64,000 bases of DNA from Blastococcus sp. TBT05-19 (GCF_003319095.1 NZ_QOHI01000006.1:186001-250000); one strand, 5' to 3'; shown: positions 26,050 through 34,389, counted from the first letter of the stretch. The notes: generated by a model from the sequence alone, not told the origin. Made by a program: numbers and translations.

Positions 26050-26469
26050 TCAGCAGCAGGCCGGCGCGCGCTCCTCCGACGTCACGCCCTCGAGGTCGGG
26101 GCGAGCGTCGGCGGTGACGGTGTAGACCTCCCAGCGCTCCGCCCCCGGGCCGGTCACCCAGACCTTGTCCTGGACGGCGTAGCAGCAGGTCGTCCCCGCC
26201 TCCTCCAGGGTGGCCAGCCCGGCGCCGGCCAATCGGGTGGTGGCTGCGGTGACCTCCTCGGTCGAGGCGACCTCCACGCCGAGGTGGTCGAGGCGGGTCG
26301 CCTCTCCCTGCTCCCCCTCGAGGAGCACCAGCTTCAGCGGCGGCTCGACGACGGCGAAGTTGGCGTAGCCGGGACGGCGCTTGGCGGGCTCGGTGCCGAA
26401 GAGTCGCGAGTAGAAGTGCACCGCCGCCTCGAGGTCGGCGACGCGGAGGGCGAGTTGGATGCGCGACAT
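26050..26469 (-). CDS. arsI: ArsI/CadI-family VOC protein, likely C-As lyase
   Basis: A 139-residue vicinal-oxygen-chelate protein. Candidate Fe(II) ligands match the positions known for ArsI: Gln5, His62 (LDHLG) and Glu114 (WEVYT). The paired cysteines Cys95-Cys96 (TTCCYAVQDKVWV), which bind trivalent organoarsenicals in ArsI, are present, and a CC pair ends the protein. ArsI cleaves the carbon-arsenic bond of methylarsenite; related CadI proteins are cadmium-induced and uncharacterised. Here it is divergent from arsR-channel-arsC, with two operator-like repeats between, which favours an arsenic role. Confidence 0.88.
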   Translation of the reverse strand: MSRIQLALRVADLEAAVHFYSRLFGTEPAKRRPGYANFAVVEPPLKLVLLEGEQGEATRLDHLGVEVASTEEVTAATTRLAGAGLATLEEAGTTCCYAVQDKVWVTGPGAERWEVYTVTADARPDLEGVTSEERAPACC

Positions 26470-26490
26470 GGGGGTCCTTCCGGTCGGGAC

Positions 26491-26545
26491 ATCGACACTT
26501 GTCGATGCCCCGACGACCGTGCACCAGGCATCGATGCTTGTCAAT
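26491..26545. promoter_or_regulatory. Two ArsR operator-like repeats
   Basis: Site 1 is ATCGACA-CT-TGTCGAT (26491-26506), a perfect 7-bp inverted repeat. Site 2 is ATCGATG-CT-TGTCAAT (26530-26545), the same pattern with mismatches. They are 39 bp apart, in the gap between divergent arsI and arsR, and resemble ArsR/SmtB-family 12-2-type operators. TACGAT elements at 26545-26550 and 26560-26565 could serve as -10 boxes for arsR; the second would give a nearly leaderless mRNA. Confidence 0.72.
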
Positions 26546-26573
26546 ACGATGGATGTCGCTACGATGGGCGACG

Positions 26574-26930
26574 ATGTCCCGGAACCCGACGCCGACGAGC
26601 GACCCGTGCTGCACCCCGCTGACCGGCGCCGCCATGTCCGCCGGCGAGGCCGAGCGGATCGCCCCGCTGCTCAAGGCGCTCGCCGACCCGGTGCGGCTGC
26701 GCCTGGTCAGCCTGATCGCTGCAGGAGGGGCCGGCGAGGCCTGCGTCTGCGATCTCAACGAGGCCTTCGACCTCACCCAGGCCACCATCAGCCACCACCT
26801 CAAGGTGCTGCACACCGCCGGGGTGCTCGACCGGGAGAAGCGCGGCGTGTGGGTCTACTACGCCGTCCGCCCCGAGGCCCTGCGGTCGGTGGCGACGCTC
26901 TTCGGCACCGCCGCCCTCACGCCGGCGTGA
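26574..26930 (+). CDS. arsR: ArsR-family arsenic-responsive repressor
   Basis: A 118-residue winged-helix repressor. The DNA-recognition helix lies in FDLTQATISHHLKVLHTAGVL and the wing in REKRGVWVYYAV. Candidate As(III)-binding cysteines are Cys12-Cys13 near the N-terminus and Cys57/Cys59 in EACVCDLNEA, the ArsR-type metal box. The ATG at 26574 is favoured because upstream in-frame sequence contains the operator. Its last bases overlap the channel gene (GTGA), so arsR, the channel gene and arsC form one operon under its own control. Confidence 0.92.
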   Translation: MSRNPTPTSDPCCTPLTGAAMSAGEAERIAPLLKALADPVRLRLVSLIAAGGAGEACVCDLNEAFDLTQATISHHLKVLHTAGVLDREKRGVWVYYAVRPEALRSVATLFGTAALTPA

Positions 26931-27658
26931 CCGGCACCCAGGCACTGCGGCTCACCCGGCCCGCCCGGCAGGCCCTCGCCGAGTTCCTCGGCTCGGCCGG
27001 GCTGGTCACGGTCGTCATCGGTTCGGGCATCGCCGCCTCGCGGCTCTCGCCGGACGACGTCGGGCTCCAGCTGCTGGAGAACGCCCTCGCCACCGGCGCC
27101 GGCCTGGTCGCGCTCATCCTGGCGTTCGGCCCCGTCTCCGGCGGCCACTTCAACCCGGTGGTGACGCTGGCCGACCGGCTCCTCGGCGGCGTGACCGACC
27201 GCCAGGTCGCGGTCTACCTGCCGGCCCAGCTGGCCGGGGGTGCGCTCGGCGCCGTGGTCGCCAACCTGATGTTCGACCTGCCTGCGGTGTCGGTCGCCAC
27301 CACCGAGCGCACCGGCGCCGGGCAGTGGCTGTCCGAGGCGGTGGCCACGTTCGGCCTCGTCGTGCTGGTGTTCGCGCTGGCCCGAGCCGGCCGGGCCGCG
27401 GCCGCGCCCTTCGCCGTCGGCGCGTACATCGCCGCCGCGTACTGGTGGTCGTCGTCGACCAGCTTCGCCAACCCGATGGTCGACGTCGCCCGCATGCTGT
27501 CCGACACCTTCGCGGGCATCGCGCCGTCCTCGGTCCCGATGTTCCTGCTCGCGCAGCTCGTCGGTGGTGGGGCGGGAGTCGCCGTCGTCGCCCTGCTGTA
27601 CCCCGGCGTCCAGGAGGTCGCCGGTGACGTCGTCGTCCCCGAGGAGGCAGCCCCGTGA
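26927..27658 (+). CDS. Aquaporin-like channel of the ars operon (AqpS-like)
   Basis: A 243-residue MIP-family channel with six transmembrane helices. The first half-helix loop is GGHFNPVVTLADRL (NPV in place of NPA) and the second is SFANPMVDVAR (NPM). The Arg that normally follows the second NPA directly is replaced by Val, which would open the selectivity filter. In rhizobial ars operons the aquaglyceroporin AqpS lets arsenite leave the cell after ArsC reduces arsenate. The same arrangement is seen here, with 4-base overlaps to arsR and arsC, and no Acr3 or ArsB gene is present. Confidence 0.88.
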   Translation: MTGTQALRLTRPARQALAEFLGSAGLVTVVIGSGIAASRLSPDDVGLQLLENALATGAGLVALILAFGPVSGGHFNPVVTLADRLLGGVTDRQVAVYLPAQLAGGALGAVVANLMFDLPAVSVATTERTGAGQWLSEAVATFGLVVLVFALARAGRAAAAPFAVGAYIAAAYWWSSSTSFANPMVDVARMLSDTFAGIAPSSVPMFLLAQLVGGGAGVAVVALLYPGVQEVAGDVVVPEEAAP

Positions 27659-28050
27659 CCCCGTCGGTCCTGTTCGTCTGCGTGCACAACGCCGGCCGCT
27701 CCCAGATGGCCGCCGGCTGGCTGCGGCACCTCGGCGGGGACGCCGTCGAGGTGCGGTCGGCGGGCTCGCTGCCCGGCGACCAGATCAACCCGTCGGCCGT
27801 GCAGGCGATGACCGAGGTCGGCATCGACATCTCCGACCAGCGCCCCAAGGTGCTGACGACCGACGCGGTCGAGTCCTCCGACGTCGTCATCACGATGGGC
27901 TGCGGCGACGCCTGCCCGGTCTTCCCCGGGAAGCGCTACCTCGACTGGCCGCTCGACGACCCCGCGGGCCAGGGCGTCGAGGCGGTTCGGCCGATCCGCG
28001 ACGAGATCGAGCGGCGGGTGCGCGGACTGCTGGCGGAGCTCCTGCCCTGA
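27655..28050 (+). CDS. arsC: Arsenate reductase, low-molecular-weight phosphatase type
   Basis: A 131-residue enzyme reducing arsenate to arsenite. The P-loop is Cys9-VHNAG-Arg15-Ser (CX5RS). Two further cysteines, Cys83 and Cys87 in MGCGDACPVFPG, fit the disulphide relay of this class, which is regenerated by thioredoxin or mycothiol/mycoredoxin. The general-acid Asp lies in DWPLDDP. The GTG start overlaps the channel gene's stop. The convergent gene's stop lies four bases downstream. Confidence 0.93.
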   Translation: MTPSVLFVCVHNAGRSQMAAGWLRHLGGDAVEVRSAGSLPGDQINPSAVQAMTEVGIDISDQRPKVLTTDAVESSDVVITMGCGDACPVFPGKRYLDWPLDDPAGQGVEAVRPIRDEIERRVRGLLAELLP

Positions 28051-28054
28051 GCCG

Positions 28055-28618
28055 TCACTCGCGGTGCAGGACGAAGAAGAACGGGTCCGGCAGGCCTCGC
28101 AGGTCCATGAGGCCCAGCACCATCCGGGCGCTCACCCGGCGGAAGACGTCGATGATGGGCAACGCGTCGTAGACCATGGCTGCGGTGATCACGCCGCGGT
28201 GCTCGATCTCGCGGAGCCGGGCGCGTGGCCGCGCCGTCGTCAGCAGCGGTCGGACGGCACCGAACGCCGTCCGGGCCGCGCGCGAGTGCGCGAGCCCCGG
28301 CCGGTCGCGCAGCACGGCCATGGGGATCAGCGCCGGGTCCACCGGACGGGGCCCCGAGCGGGTGCGGAACAGCAGCGGGTGCACCGTCTCGGCGTCGACG
28401 AACTCCTTGCCGTACCAGCCGTAGGCCTCCAGCAGGCCGTCCAGCGGCGATCCGGTGGGCAGCCCGCTCCCCCGCCACCGGCCGATCATCTCGGCCGCCG
28501 GCACCGGCCGGAAGGCGTCGAACAGCGCGAGCGCCTGGTCGACCGGCATGCCCGCGGAGTGCTCGGCGGCCCAGCTCTCGTCGTCGGAGCGCACGAGGCG
28601 GAGGACCTCCGGGGTCAT
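28055..28618 (-). CDS. GXWXG/DUF4334-like protein
   Basis: A 187-residue soluble protein. It contains MIGRWRGSGLPTGSPLDGLLEAYGWYGKEF, which fits the GXWXG domain, and a C-terminal DUF4334-like half with HRGVITAAMVYDALPIIDVFRRV and LMDLRGLPDPFFFVLHR. The function is unknown; such proteins are widespread in actinobacteria. The ATG at 28618 overlaps the end of the DUF4177 gene by four bases (ATGA), so they are co-translated. Confidence 0.85.
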   Translation of the reverse strand: MTPEVLRLVRSDDESWAAEHSAGMPVDQALALFDAFRPVPAAEMIGRWRGSGLPTGSPLDGLLEAYGWYGKEFVDAETVHPLLFRTRSGPRPVDPALIPMAVLRDRPGLAHSRAARTAFGAVRPLLTTARPRARLREIEHRGVITAAMVYDALPIIDVFRRVSARMVLGLMDLRGLPDPFFFVLHRE

Positions 28619-28824
28619 GCGACCGGGCGCTCGAAGGTGACCAGCACACCGTCCACCCCGCCGGGACCGATCCGGCCCTTCACCTCGACGGAGGTGATCG
28701 CCTTGAGCTGCCACCCCTCGCGGGCGTGCTGGTTGAGCACCTTCTCCAGCTTGCCGCCGGACATCTTGCCGCCCACGAGCCCCTCGCGGAGCTCCTCGAC
28801 CTTGTACTCGTACCGGGCCGCCAT
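28615..28824 (-). CDS. DUF4177-type small protein
   Basis: A 69-residue protein with the pattern RYEYKVEELREG ... GGKLEKVLNQHAREGWQLKAITSVEV ... GPGGVDGVLVTFERP. The NxxxxEGWQL core is the hallmark of the DUF4177 family, whose role is unknown. The ATG at 28824 follows GAGGAGGC. It precedes the DUF4334-like gene with a 4-base overlap and follows the acyltransferase gene by 16 bases, so three genes may form one operon. Confidence 0.85.
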   Translation of the reverse strand: MAARYEYKVEELREGLVGGKMSGGKLEKVLNQHAREGWQLKAITSVEVKGRIGPGGVDGVLVTFERPVA

Positions 28825-28840
28825 GCCGTGCCTCCTCGAA

Positions 28841-29716
28841 TCAGCCGAGCACCGGCAGCGTCCGCTTGGCCGCGAGCCGGTCCATGCCGGCCTGGATGAC
28901 CGACTCCACCTCGTCGTAGATCTTCTGCACGTAGGCCTCGTCCTCGGCGCGCTCCGGGTCGGTGTCGACCTCGATCGGGTCGAGCAGCTCGGTGCGGATC
29001 TTGGCCGGGAGCGGCACGTGCGCCGGCAGGATCTCCACCGCGATCGGGAACGGGAAGCCGGCGATGATCGGCAGGTTCGCGCCGCGCAGCGTCTTCTTCA
29101 GACCGGTGAGCTTGTCGACGGCGTTGGCCAGCCACTTGCCCTCGGAGAGCACGAAGACGGTGTCGTGCCCGCCGACGGTGGCCACCGGCAGGATCGGGAC
29201 GCCGGAGCGGATCGCCTGCTTCACGAAGCCCTTGCGCCCACCGAGGGTGGCGACGTCGCGCTTCCACCAGCTGCGCATCGCGTCCACCTCCCCACCGGGC
29301 CAGACGACGACGTCCTCGCCCGCGGCCAGCGTCGCGCCCACGGTGTCGCGGTTGGCGGCGATGACGCCGACCGCCCGGAAGTAGTCACCGAGCCCGGGGG
29401 CGGCCATGAGCACGTCGTGCGCCGTGCCGTGCAGGAACCGCTTGCCCTCGAAGTGGCGCTGCCAGGCGTTGACCAGGGACCAGGCGTCCATCGTCAGGGC
29501 GCCGCCGGAGTGCACCCCGATGACCAGGCAGGTGCGGTCGGGCACCCGCTCCCAGCCCTCGACCTCGACCCGGAAGTAGTACTTCTCGACGAGGTCCACG
29601 AGCGGCTGCTGCAGCTTCATGAACGTCTCGTTCGGCGGGTTGGGCTCCGCCGCGCTGCCCACCCGCCACTGGATGAGGCGCTGGAGGATGTTCGGCTGGT
29701 CCTGGTCGTCGGCCAC
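28841..29716 (-). CDS. Lysophospholipid acyltransferase family protein
   Basis: A 291-residue acyltransferase of the PlsC/DAGAT-like group. The catalytic His is probably in IGVHSGGALTMDAW, an HSGG variant of the HX4D motif. WPGGEVDAMR matches the FPGG/EG phosphate-binding block, and GVPILPVATVGGHDTVFVL the third block. It should transfer an acyl group to a glycerolipid or related alcohol at the inner membrane face. The GTG at 29716 follows GGGAGAACC. It heads the short operon with the DUF4177 and DUF4334-like genes. Confidence 0.85.
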   Translation of the reverse strand: MADDQDQPNILQRLIQWRVGSAAEPNPPNETFMKLQQPLVDLVEKYYFRVEVEGWERVPDRTCLVIGVHSGGALTMDAWSLVNAWQRHFEGKRFLHGTAHDVLMAAPGLGDYFRAVGVIAANRDTVGATLAAGEDVVVWPGGEVDAMRSWWKRDVATLGGRKGFVKQAIRSGVPILPVATVGGHDTVFVLSEGKWLANAVDKLTGLKKTLRGANLPIIAGFPFPIAVEILPAHVPLPAKIRTELLDPIEVDTDPERAEDEAYVQKIYDEVESVIQAGMDRLAAKRTLPVLG

Positions 29717-29897
29717 GGTTCTCCCTCGTCTCTGAAGGACTCGCGCGCCGGGAGGGCGCGTCGGTAGGCACCAACGGCCCCGCCGTCCGGTGGTCACGCC
29801 GAGGACCGGACTTTCTGCGGCGGGAACGGTGCCGCGGCCATGATCGTGGCACGGATCACGGCCGCGCACCGGCCGGGCGGTGCCGCGAACGCGCGGG

Positions 29898-30929
29898 TCA
29901 GGCCGTGCGCGGGGCCTCCCAGAGGTCGATGCCGCTGTCCACGGCGTGCTGGTCGATCGCGGCCAGCTCCTCGGCGGAGAACTCGAGGTTCGCCAGCGCG
30001 CCGACGTTCTGCTCCAGCTGCCCGACGCTGCTGGCACCCACCAGGACCGTGGTCACCCGCTCGTCCCGCAGCGCCCAGGCCAGGGCCATCTGCGCCAGGC
30101 TCTGACCGCGGCCCCGCGCGAGGTCGTCCAGCGCCCGGACGTGGCCCAGCGCCTCGTCGGTCAGGAAGTCGGTGGACAGCGACTTGCCCTGGCTGGCCCG
30201 CGAGCCCTCGGGCACACCACCGAGGTACTTGTCGGTGAGCATCCCCTGCGCCAGCGGCGAGAAGGCGATGCAGCCGGCGCCGACGTCGGCGAGGGTGTCC
30301 AGCAGTCCCTCGGTCTCGATCCAGCGGTTGAGCATGGAGTACGAGGGCTGGTGGATCAGCAGCGGCGTGCCGAGGTCGGCCAGGATCGCCGCGGCCTTCG
30401 CGGTGTCCGCCGGCGAGTAGGAGGAGATGCCGGCGTAGAGCGCCTTGCCCGAGCGGACGGCGGTGTCGAGCGCCCCCATCGTCTCCTCGAGCGGCGTGGT
30501 CGGGTCGGGGCGGTGGGAGTAGAAGATGTCGACGTGCTCCAGGCCCATCCGGCCCAGCGACCGGTCCAGGCTGGACAGCAGGTACTTCCGCGAGCCCCCG
30601 CCCTGGCCGTAGGGGCCGGGCCACATGTCGTAGCCGGCCTTGGTGCTGATCACCAGCTCGTCGCGGTAGGGGCGGAAGTCGTCGGCCAGGTGCCGGCCGA
30701 AGTTGGTCTCGGCACTGCCGTAGGGCGGTCCGTAGTTGTTGGCCAGGTCGAAGTGCGTGATGCCGAGGTCGAAGGCCCGCCGCAGGATGGCGCGCTGCCG
30801 GTCGAGCGGGACGTCGTCCCCGAAGTTGTGCCACAGGCCCAGGCTGATCACCGGCAGGTCCAGGCCGCTGCGGCCGGTGCGGCGGTAGGTCATGGAGTCG
30901 TAGCGGTCGTCGGCTGCGGAGTACGGCAT
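29898..30929 (-). CDS. mgrA: Aldo/keto reductase (L-glyceraldehyde 3-phosphate reductase-like)
   Basis: A 343-residue NADPH-dependent aldo/keto reductase of the YghZ/MgrA (AKR14) type. The catalytic set is visible: Asp and Tyr in FDLANNYGPPYGSAE, Lys in ISTKAGYDMWPGPYG and His in IFYSHRPD. The cofactor-binding end has VLVGASSVGQLEQN. The GPPYGSAE and MWPGPYGQGGGSRKY segments are typical of MgrA, which detoxifies methylglyoxal-related aldehydes. The family match picks ATG 30929; the frame stays open beyond it. Confidence 0.92.
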   Translation of the reverse strand: MPYSAADDRYDSMTYRRTGRSGLDLPVISLGLWHNFGDDVPLDRQRAILRRAFDLGITHFDLANNYGPPYGSAETNFGRHLADDFRPYRDELVISTKAGYDMWPGPYGQGGGSRKYLLSSLDRSLGRMGLEHVDIFYSHRPDPTTPLEETMGALDTAVRSGKALYAGISSYSPADTAKAAAILADLGTPLLIHQPSYSMLNRWIETEGLLDTLADVGAGCIAFSPLAQGMLTDKYLGGVPEGSRASQGKSLSTDFLTDEALGHVRALDDLARGRGQSLAQMALAWALRDERVTTVLVGASSVGQLEQNVGALANLEFSAEELAAIDQHAVDSGIDLWEAPRTA

Positions 30930-31045
30930 GGCGTCGATCCTCGTCGCCGGGGGAGGTCGGCGCAGTACCTGTGTCGAGGGGTGACCCGATCCTCCCCGGC
31001 TCGTTGGAGCACGGCACAGCCCGCCCTCCCCGTCGAGGAGTCCGC

Positions 31046-32575
31046 ATGCGCCGCCCCCTCCCCCGTGCCGCACTCGCCCTCGGCGCCGCCGTCGCCGTCG
31101 TCCTCGGCGGGGCTCCGACGGCGACCGCCGCACCCGGCGACCCCGCCCCCGGGACACCGGAGTACCTGGCGCGCGACGCGCAGAACATCGCCGACGCCTA
31201 CGGCCGGCAGACCGCCCCCGACGGGCAGCTCTCCCCCGCCTACGGGCTCGCCTCGCTGGCGCACATCAACCCGTTGTTCGCCGGCGACCTGCTCGCCCAG
31301 GCGGCGCGTCCGAACCGCCCGGCGCTCACGCCCGGTCAGCTCGTGCCCGGCTGGAACAGCGGCAACCCCTACCGCACGGACTGGGACGGCACCCGCGGCG
31401 AGATCACGCCGGTGCAGTTCACCAACCGGTACGGCGCGCTCGTCCAGGGCGACGTCTTCTCCCCGCTCCCCGGCTCGGTCGACCCCTACACCGGCGAGCC
31501 CCTGCAGGGCCCCTTCCCCGGCGTCGTCCTCACCACCGGATCGGTGCAGGGCAGCGAGCGGATGTACTGGTGGCTGGCGCAGGACCTCGCCGAGCGCGGC
31601 TACGTCGTGCTCACCTACGACGTGCAGGGCCAGGGCCGCAGCGAGACCTTCCCTCACCAGGGCGACCCGGCCGACCTGCCCTACTGCTCGCTCGCCGCGG
31701 CGCCCCTGGCCGGCGAGGAGACCGGCTGCCCCGGCGTGCCGTCCCAGCAGACGTCGAACTTCGTCCACGGCACCCAGGACGCCATCGACTTCTTCCTCTC
31801 CACGCCCGAGGCGCCCTACGCCAACCCGTCGGCCGGCAGCGCGCCGGTCGACGGCTTCAACCCGCTGCACGCCCCCTTCGACCGCTCACCGGATCCCGAC
31901 ACGGTGACGCCGGGCCGCACCACCCGGCTGGCTGTCGTCGGCCACTCGCTCGGGGCGGTGGCGGTGTCCTACCTGCAGGGCGTCGACGAGCGGATCCAGA
32001 CCGTCGTCGCCCTGGACAAGCTGCCGACGACGGCGTCGGTCCGCGGCGAGGACTCCTTCGACGCCCTCGGCGCGTCCGAGCCCGAGGTGCCGGCGCTCGG
32101 GCTCCAGTCGGAGTACGGCTTCACCGTGGCGCCGTACTTCGCCAACTCGGGGCTGTTCGACCCCGCCGGCGCCGGCTCCCCGTCGGAGGAGCCCGATCCG
32201 CGCCGCGAGCTGGCCACCGGCTACGACGGGTGGACCGCGGCCGGCGTCGACTCGATGGTGATCGTGCCGCGCGCCTCGACCCACCTCGAGTACACCGACA
32301 TCCCCTACGTGCTCCCGGCGTCGCGGTACGGGCAGGCAGTCTCCAGCGTCTACACCCAGGCCTGGCTGGCGAAGTACCTGCAGCACGACGAGACCGCCGA
32401 CGAGGTGCTGCTCGGCACGCGGCTGGAGTACCTGGAGCCCGACGCGACCGGCACCTGGCGGCCGCTCGCCCTGGACCGCGATGAGAACCTGTCCTTCTAC
32501 TTCTGCTCCGGGTACTCGGTGACCACCGCCGACGGCGCCGTCCGGGACGACGACCTCACCGGGGTCGGCTGCTGA
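31046..32575 (+). CDS. Secreted alpha/beta hydrolase
   Basis: A 509-residue exported enzyme. The N-terminal 28 residues form a signal peptide (RRPLPRAALALGAAVAVVLGG, cleavage after ATA). The catalytic domain shows VVLTTGSVQGSERMYWWLAQDLAERGY, nucleophile VVGHSLGAVAVS and the likely histidine in PRASTHLEY. Six cysteines suggest disulphides outside the cell. The substrate is unknown; relatives include lipases and depolymerases. Start ATG at 31046 follows GAGGAG. It is divergent from the aldo/keto reductase gene. Confidence 0.88.
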   Translation: MRRPLPRAALALGAAVAVVLGGAPTATAAPGDPAPGTPEYLARDAQNIADAYGRQTAPDGQLSPAYGLASLAHINPLFAGDLLAQAARPNRPALTPGQLVPGWNSGNPYRTDWDGTRGEITPVQFTNRYGALVQGDVFSPLPGSVDPYTGEPLQGPFPGVVLTTGSVQGSERMYWWLAQDLAERGYVVLTYDVQGQGRSETFPHQGDPADLPYCSLAAAPLAGEETGCPGVPSQQTSNFVHGTQDAIDFFLSTPEAPYANPSAGSAPVDGFNPLHAPFDRSPDPDTVTPGRTTRLAVVGHSLGAVAVSYLQGVDERIQTVVALDKLPTTASVRGEDSFDALGASEPEVPALGLQSEYGFTVAPYFANSGLFDPAGAGSPSEEPDPRRELATGYDGWTAAGVDSMVIVPRASTHLEYTDIPYVLPASRYGQAVSSVYTQAWLAKYLQHDETADEVLLGTRLEYLEPDATGTWRPLALDRDENLSFYFCSGYSVTTADGAVRDDDLTGVGC

Positions 32576-32595
32576 CGCAGGCCTACGGTGGAGCC

Positions 32596-32766
32596 ATGCT
32601 TCGCCTGATCGGACTCCTGCTCGTCGTCTGGCTCGCCATCACCGTCCTCGGCGCCGTGGTGGAGGGGCTGTTCTGGCTGGCCGTGGTCGGGGCGCTGTTC
32701 TTCGTCGCCACCGCCGCGATCGGCTGGACCAAGCGGAACGACCAGGCCCTGCCCCCGGGCCGGTGA
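32596..32766 (+). CDS. Small membrane protein, 56 residues
   Basis: It reads MLRLIGLLLVVWLAITVLGA and continues through VVEGLFWLAVVGALFFVATAA to a polar tail ending LPPGR, giving two closely spaced transmembrane helices. GGTGGAG precedes the ATG. Its TGA overlaps the GTG of the serine hydrolase gene (GTGA), the same coupling seen in real operons across the window, which supports it being a gene. Function unknown. Confidence 0.72.
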   Translation: MLRLIGLLLVVWLAITVLGAVVEGLFWLAVVGALFFVATAAIGWTKRNDQALPPGR

Positions 32767-34223
32767 CGACCGAGCGCCTCGTGACGCAGACGGCGACCGT
32801 CCGCGCCGCGGCCGGCTACCTCCGCTCCTGGGTGGCGGCGCAGGCCGCGCACCGCCGGGTGCCCGGCGTGCAGGTGGCGATCCGCTCCGGCGGCGAGCTG
32901 GTGCTGTCGGCCGCGGTCGGGGTGGCCGACGTGGTCACCGGCGCGCCGCTCACCACCGAGCACCTGTTCCGCATCGCCTCGCACTCCAAGACCTTCACCG
33001 CGACCGCCGTCCTGCAGCTGGTCGAGGCGGGCCGGATGCGGCTGGACGACCCGATCGCCGAGCACGTGCCGGACCTGGCCGGGTCGCCGGTCGGCCGGGT
33101 CACGGTGCGCGAGCTGCTCGGGCACCAGTCCGGGGTGATCCGCGACGGCGAGGACGCCGACTTCTGGCAGCTCGGCATCCCGTTCCCCGACCGGGCCGCG
33201 CTGGTCGACCTGGTGCTCCGGGCCGGCGCGGTGCACGCGCGCAACGAGCACTTCAAGTACTCCAACGTGGGCTACGGGTTGCTCGGCCTGGTCATCGAGG
33301 CGGTCACCGGCACCTCGTTCGCCGAGCACTGCCGGACGGCGGTGCTCGAGCCGCTGGGCCTGACCCGGACCGGGCCCGAGCTCGACCCGGGGCGGGCGGA
33401 CGAGTACGCCGCCGGGCACACCGGGCTGCTCCTGGGCGAGGACACCCGGGAGACCATCGAGCACGTCGACACCCGGGCGATGGCCGCCGCCACCGGGTTC
33501 TTCTCCACCGCCGAGGAGCTCTCCGCGTACGCCGCCGCGCACGCCCTGGGGGACGAGCGGCTGCTGACCGACGACTCGAAGCGGCTGATGCAGCGGCTGG
33601 AGTCGGTGGTCACCGCCTACGGCACCGAGGTCGGCCGCTACGGCCTCGGCATGGAGCTGCTGACCGTCGGCGACCGGCAGCTGGTCGGGCACAGCGGCGG
33701 CTACCCCGGGCACATCACCCTGACGCTGGTCGACCCGGTCGCGCAGCTGGTGGTCAGCGTGCTGACCAACGCGATCGACGGCCCCGCCCACGACCTCGCG
33801 GTCGGCCTGGTGAAGCTGGTCGACGTCGCCCTGGCGCCGCGCGCGGAGCTGCCGCCGGCACCGACCGGGGTGCGCCCGGCGTCCTTCACCGGCCGGTTCG
33901 CGAGCCTCTGGGGGCTGCTCGACGTCGCCGAGCTCGGCGGGCGGCTGGTGCTGCTGCGGCCCACCGCGCCGGACCCGCTGCCCACGGTCGAGGAGCTGCA
34001 GGTCCTCGACGAGAGCACCCTGCGCGTGGCGCCGCAGCCCGGCTTCGGCGCCTCGGGCGAGCGGGTGCCCGTGCAGCGGGACGCGTCCGGTCGCGTGCTG
34101 ACGCTGCGGCTGGCGGGGGTGACCAGCGTGCCGGTCGAGGAGTTCCGTCGTCGCCGGCCGGCGATGACGCGGGCCGGCTGGGCTCAGTCGCCGTCGGCGT
34201 CGCCGCCCCCGCCGTCCGCGTAG
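32763..34223 (+). CDS. Serine hydrolase (class C beta-lactamase family)
   Basis: A 486-residue member of the beta-lactamase/D-aminopeptidase/esterase family. The nucleophile and general base are Ser73 and Lys76 in IASHSKTFTA, the second motif is Tyr166-Ser-Asn (KYSNVGYG), and HSGG near residue 311 is the third. A C-terminal beta-rich region after about residue 365 resembles the extra domain of such hydrolases. There is no signal peptide, so a cytoplasmic esterase or peptidase is more likely than a secreted beta-lactamase. It is coupled to the small membrane protein. The 3' end overlaps a convergent small gene. Confidence 0.88.
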   Translation: MTTERLVTQTATVRAAAGYLRSWVAAQAAHRRVPGVQVAIRSGGELVLSAAVGVADVVTGAPLTTEHLFRIASHSKTFTATAVLQLVEAGRMRLDDPIAEHVPDLAGSPVGRVTVRELLGHQSGVIRDGEDADFWQLGIPFPDRAALVDLVLRAGAVHARNEHFKYSNVGYGLLGLVIEAVTGTSFAEHCRTAVLEPLGLTRTGPELDPGRADEYAAGHTGLLLGEDTRETIEHVDTRAMAAATGFFSTAEELSAYAAAHALGDERLLTDDSKRLMQRLESVVTAYGTEVGRYGLGMELLTVGDRQLVGHSGGYPGHITLTLVDPVAQLVVSVLTNAIDGPAHDLAVGLVKLVDVALAPRAELPPAPTGVRPASFTGRFASLWGLLDVAELGGRLVLLRPTAPDPLPTVEELQVLDESTLRVAPQPGFGASGERVPVQRDASGRVLTLRLAGVTSVPVEEFRRRRPAMTRAGWAQSPSASPPPPSA

Positions 34224-34348
34224 CGCTGCGGGTCCCCCGACCACCGGGTCGCCGGAACCTCCGGCAGCGACTGCATCTCCACCTGGTCGACCGCGGCGAC
34301 CGGCGTCAGCAGGTCCTCGGCCGGGATCGCGTACGGGCTCTCGCTCAT
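34184..34348 (-). CDS. Small hypothetical protein
   Basis: A 54-residue acidic protein starting MSESPYAIPAEDLLTPVAAV and ending in a Gly/Asp-rich tail. No family is recognised and no Shine-Dalgarno sequence precedes the ATG. It overlaps the 3' end of the convergent serine hydrolase gene by 40 bases and lies downstream of the lipase gene on the same strand. Its codon pattern is plausible but support is modest. Confidence 0.45.
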   Translation of the reverse strand: MSESPYAIPAEDLLTPVAAVDQVEMQSLPEVPATRWSGDPQRYADGGGGDADGD

Positions 34349-34389
34349 GGCCGGAGGGTGACCGCCCCCGGCACGGTTGTCCAGGCCGG

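Noticed and set aside
32763-34223. True secreted class C beta-lactamase (antibiotic resistance)
   Set aside because: There is no signal peptide and the protein is longer than AmpC; the SxxK/YSN/HSGG set is shared with many esterases and peptidases.
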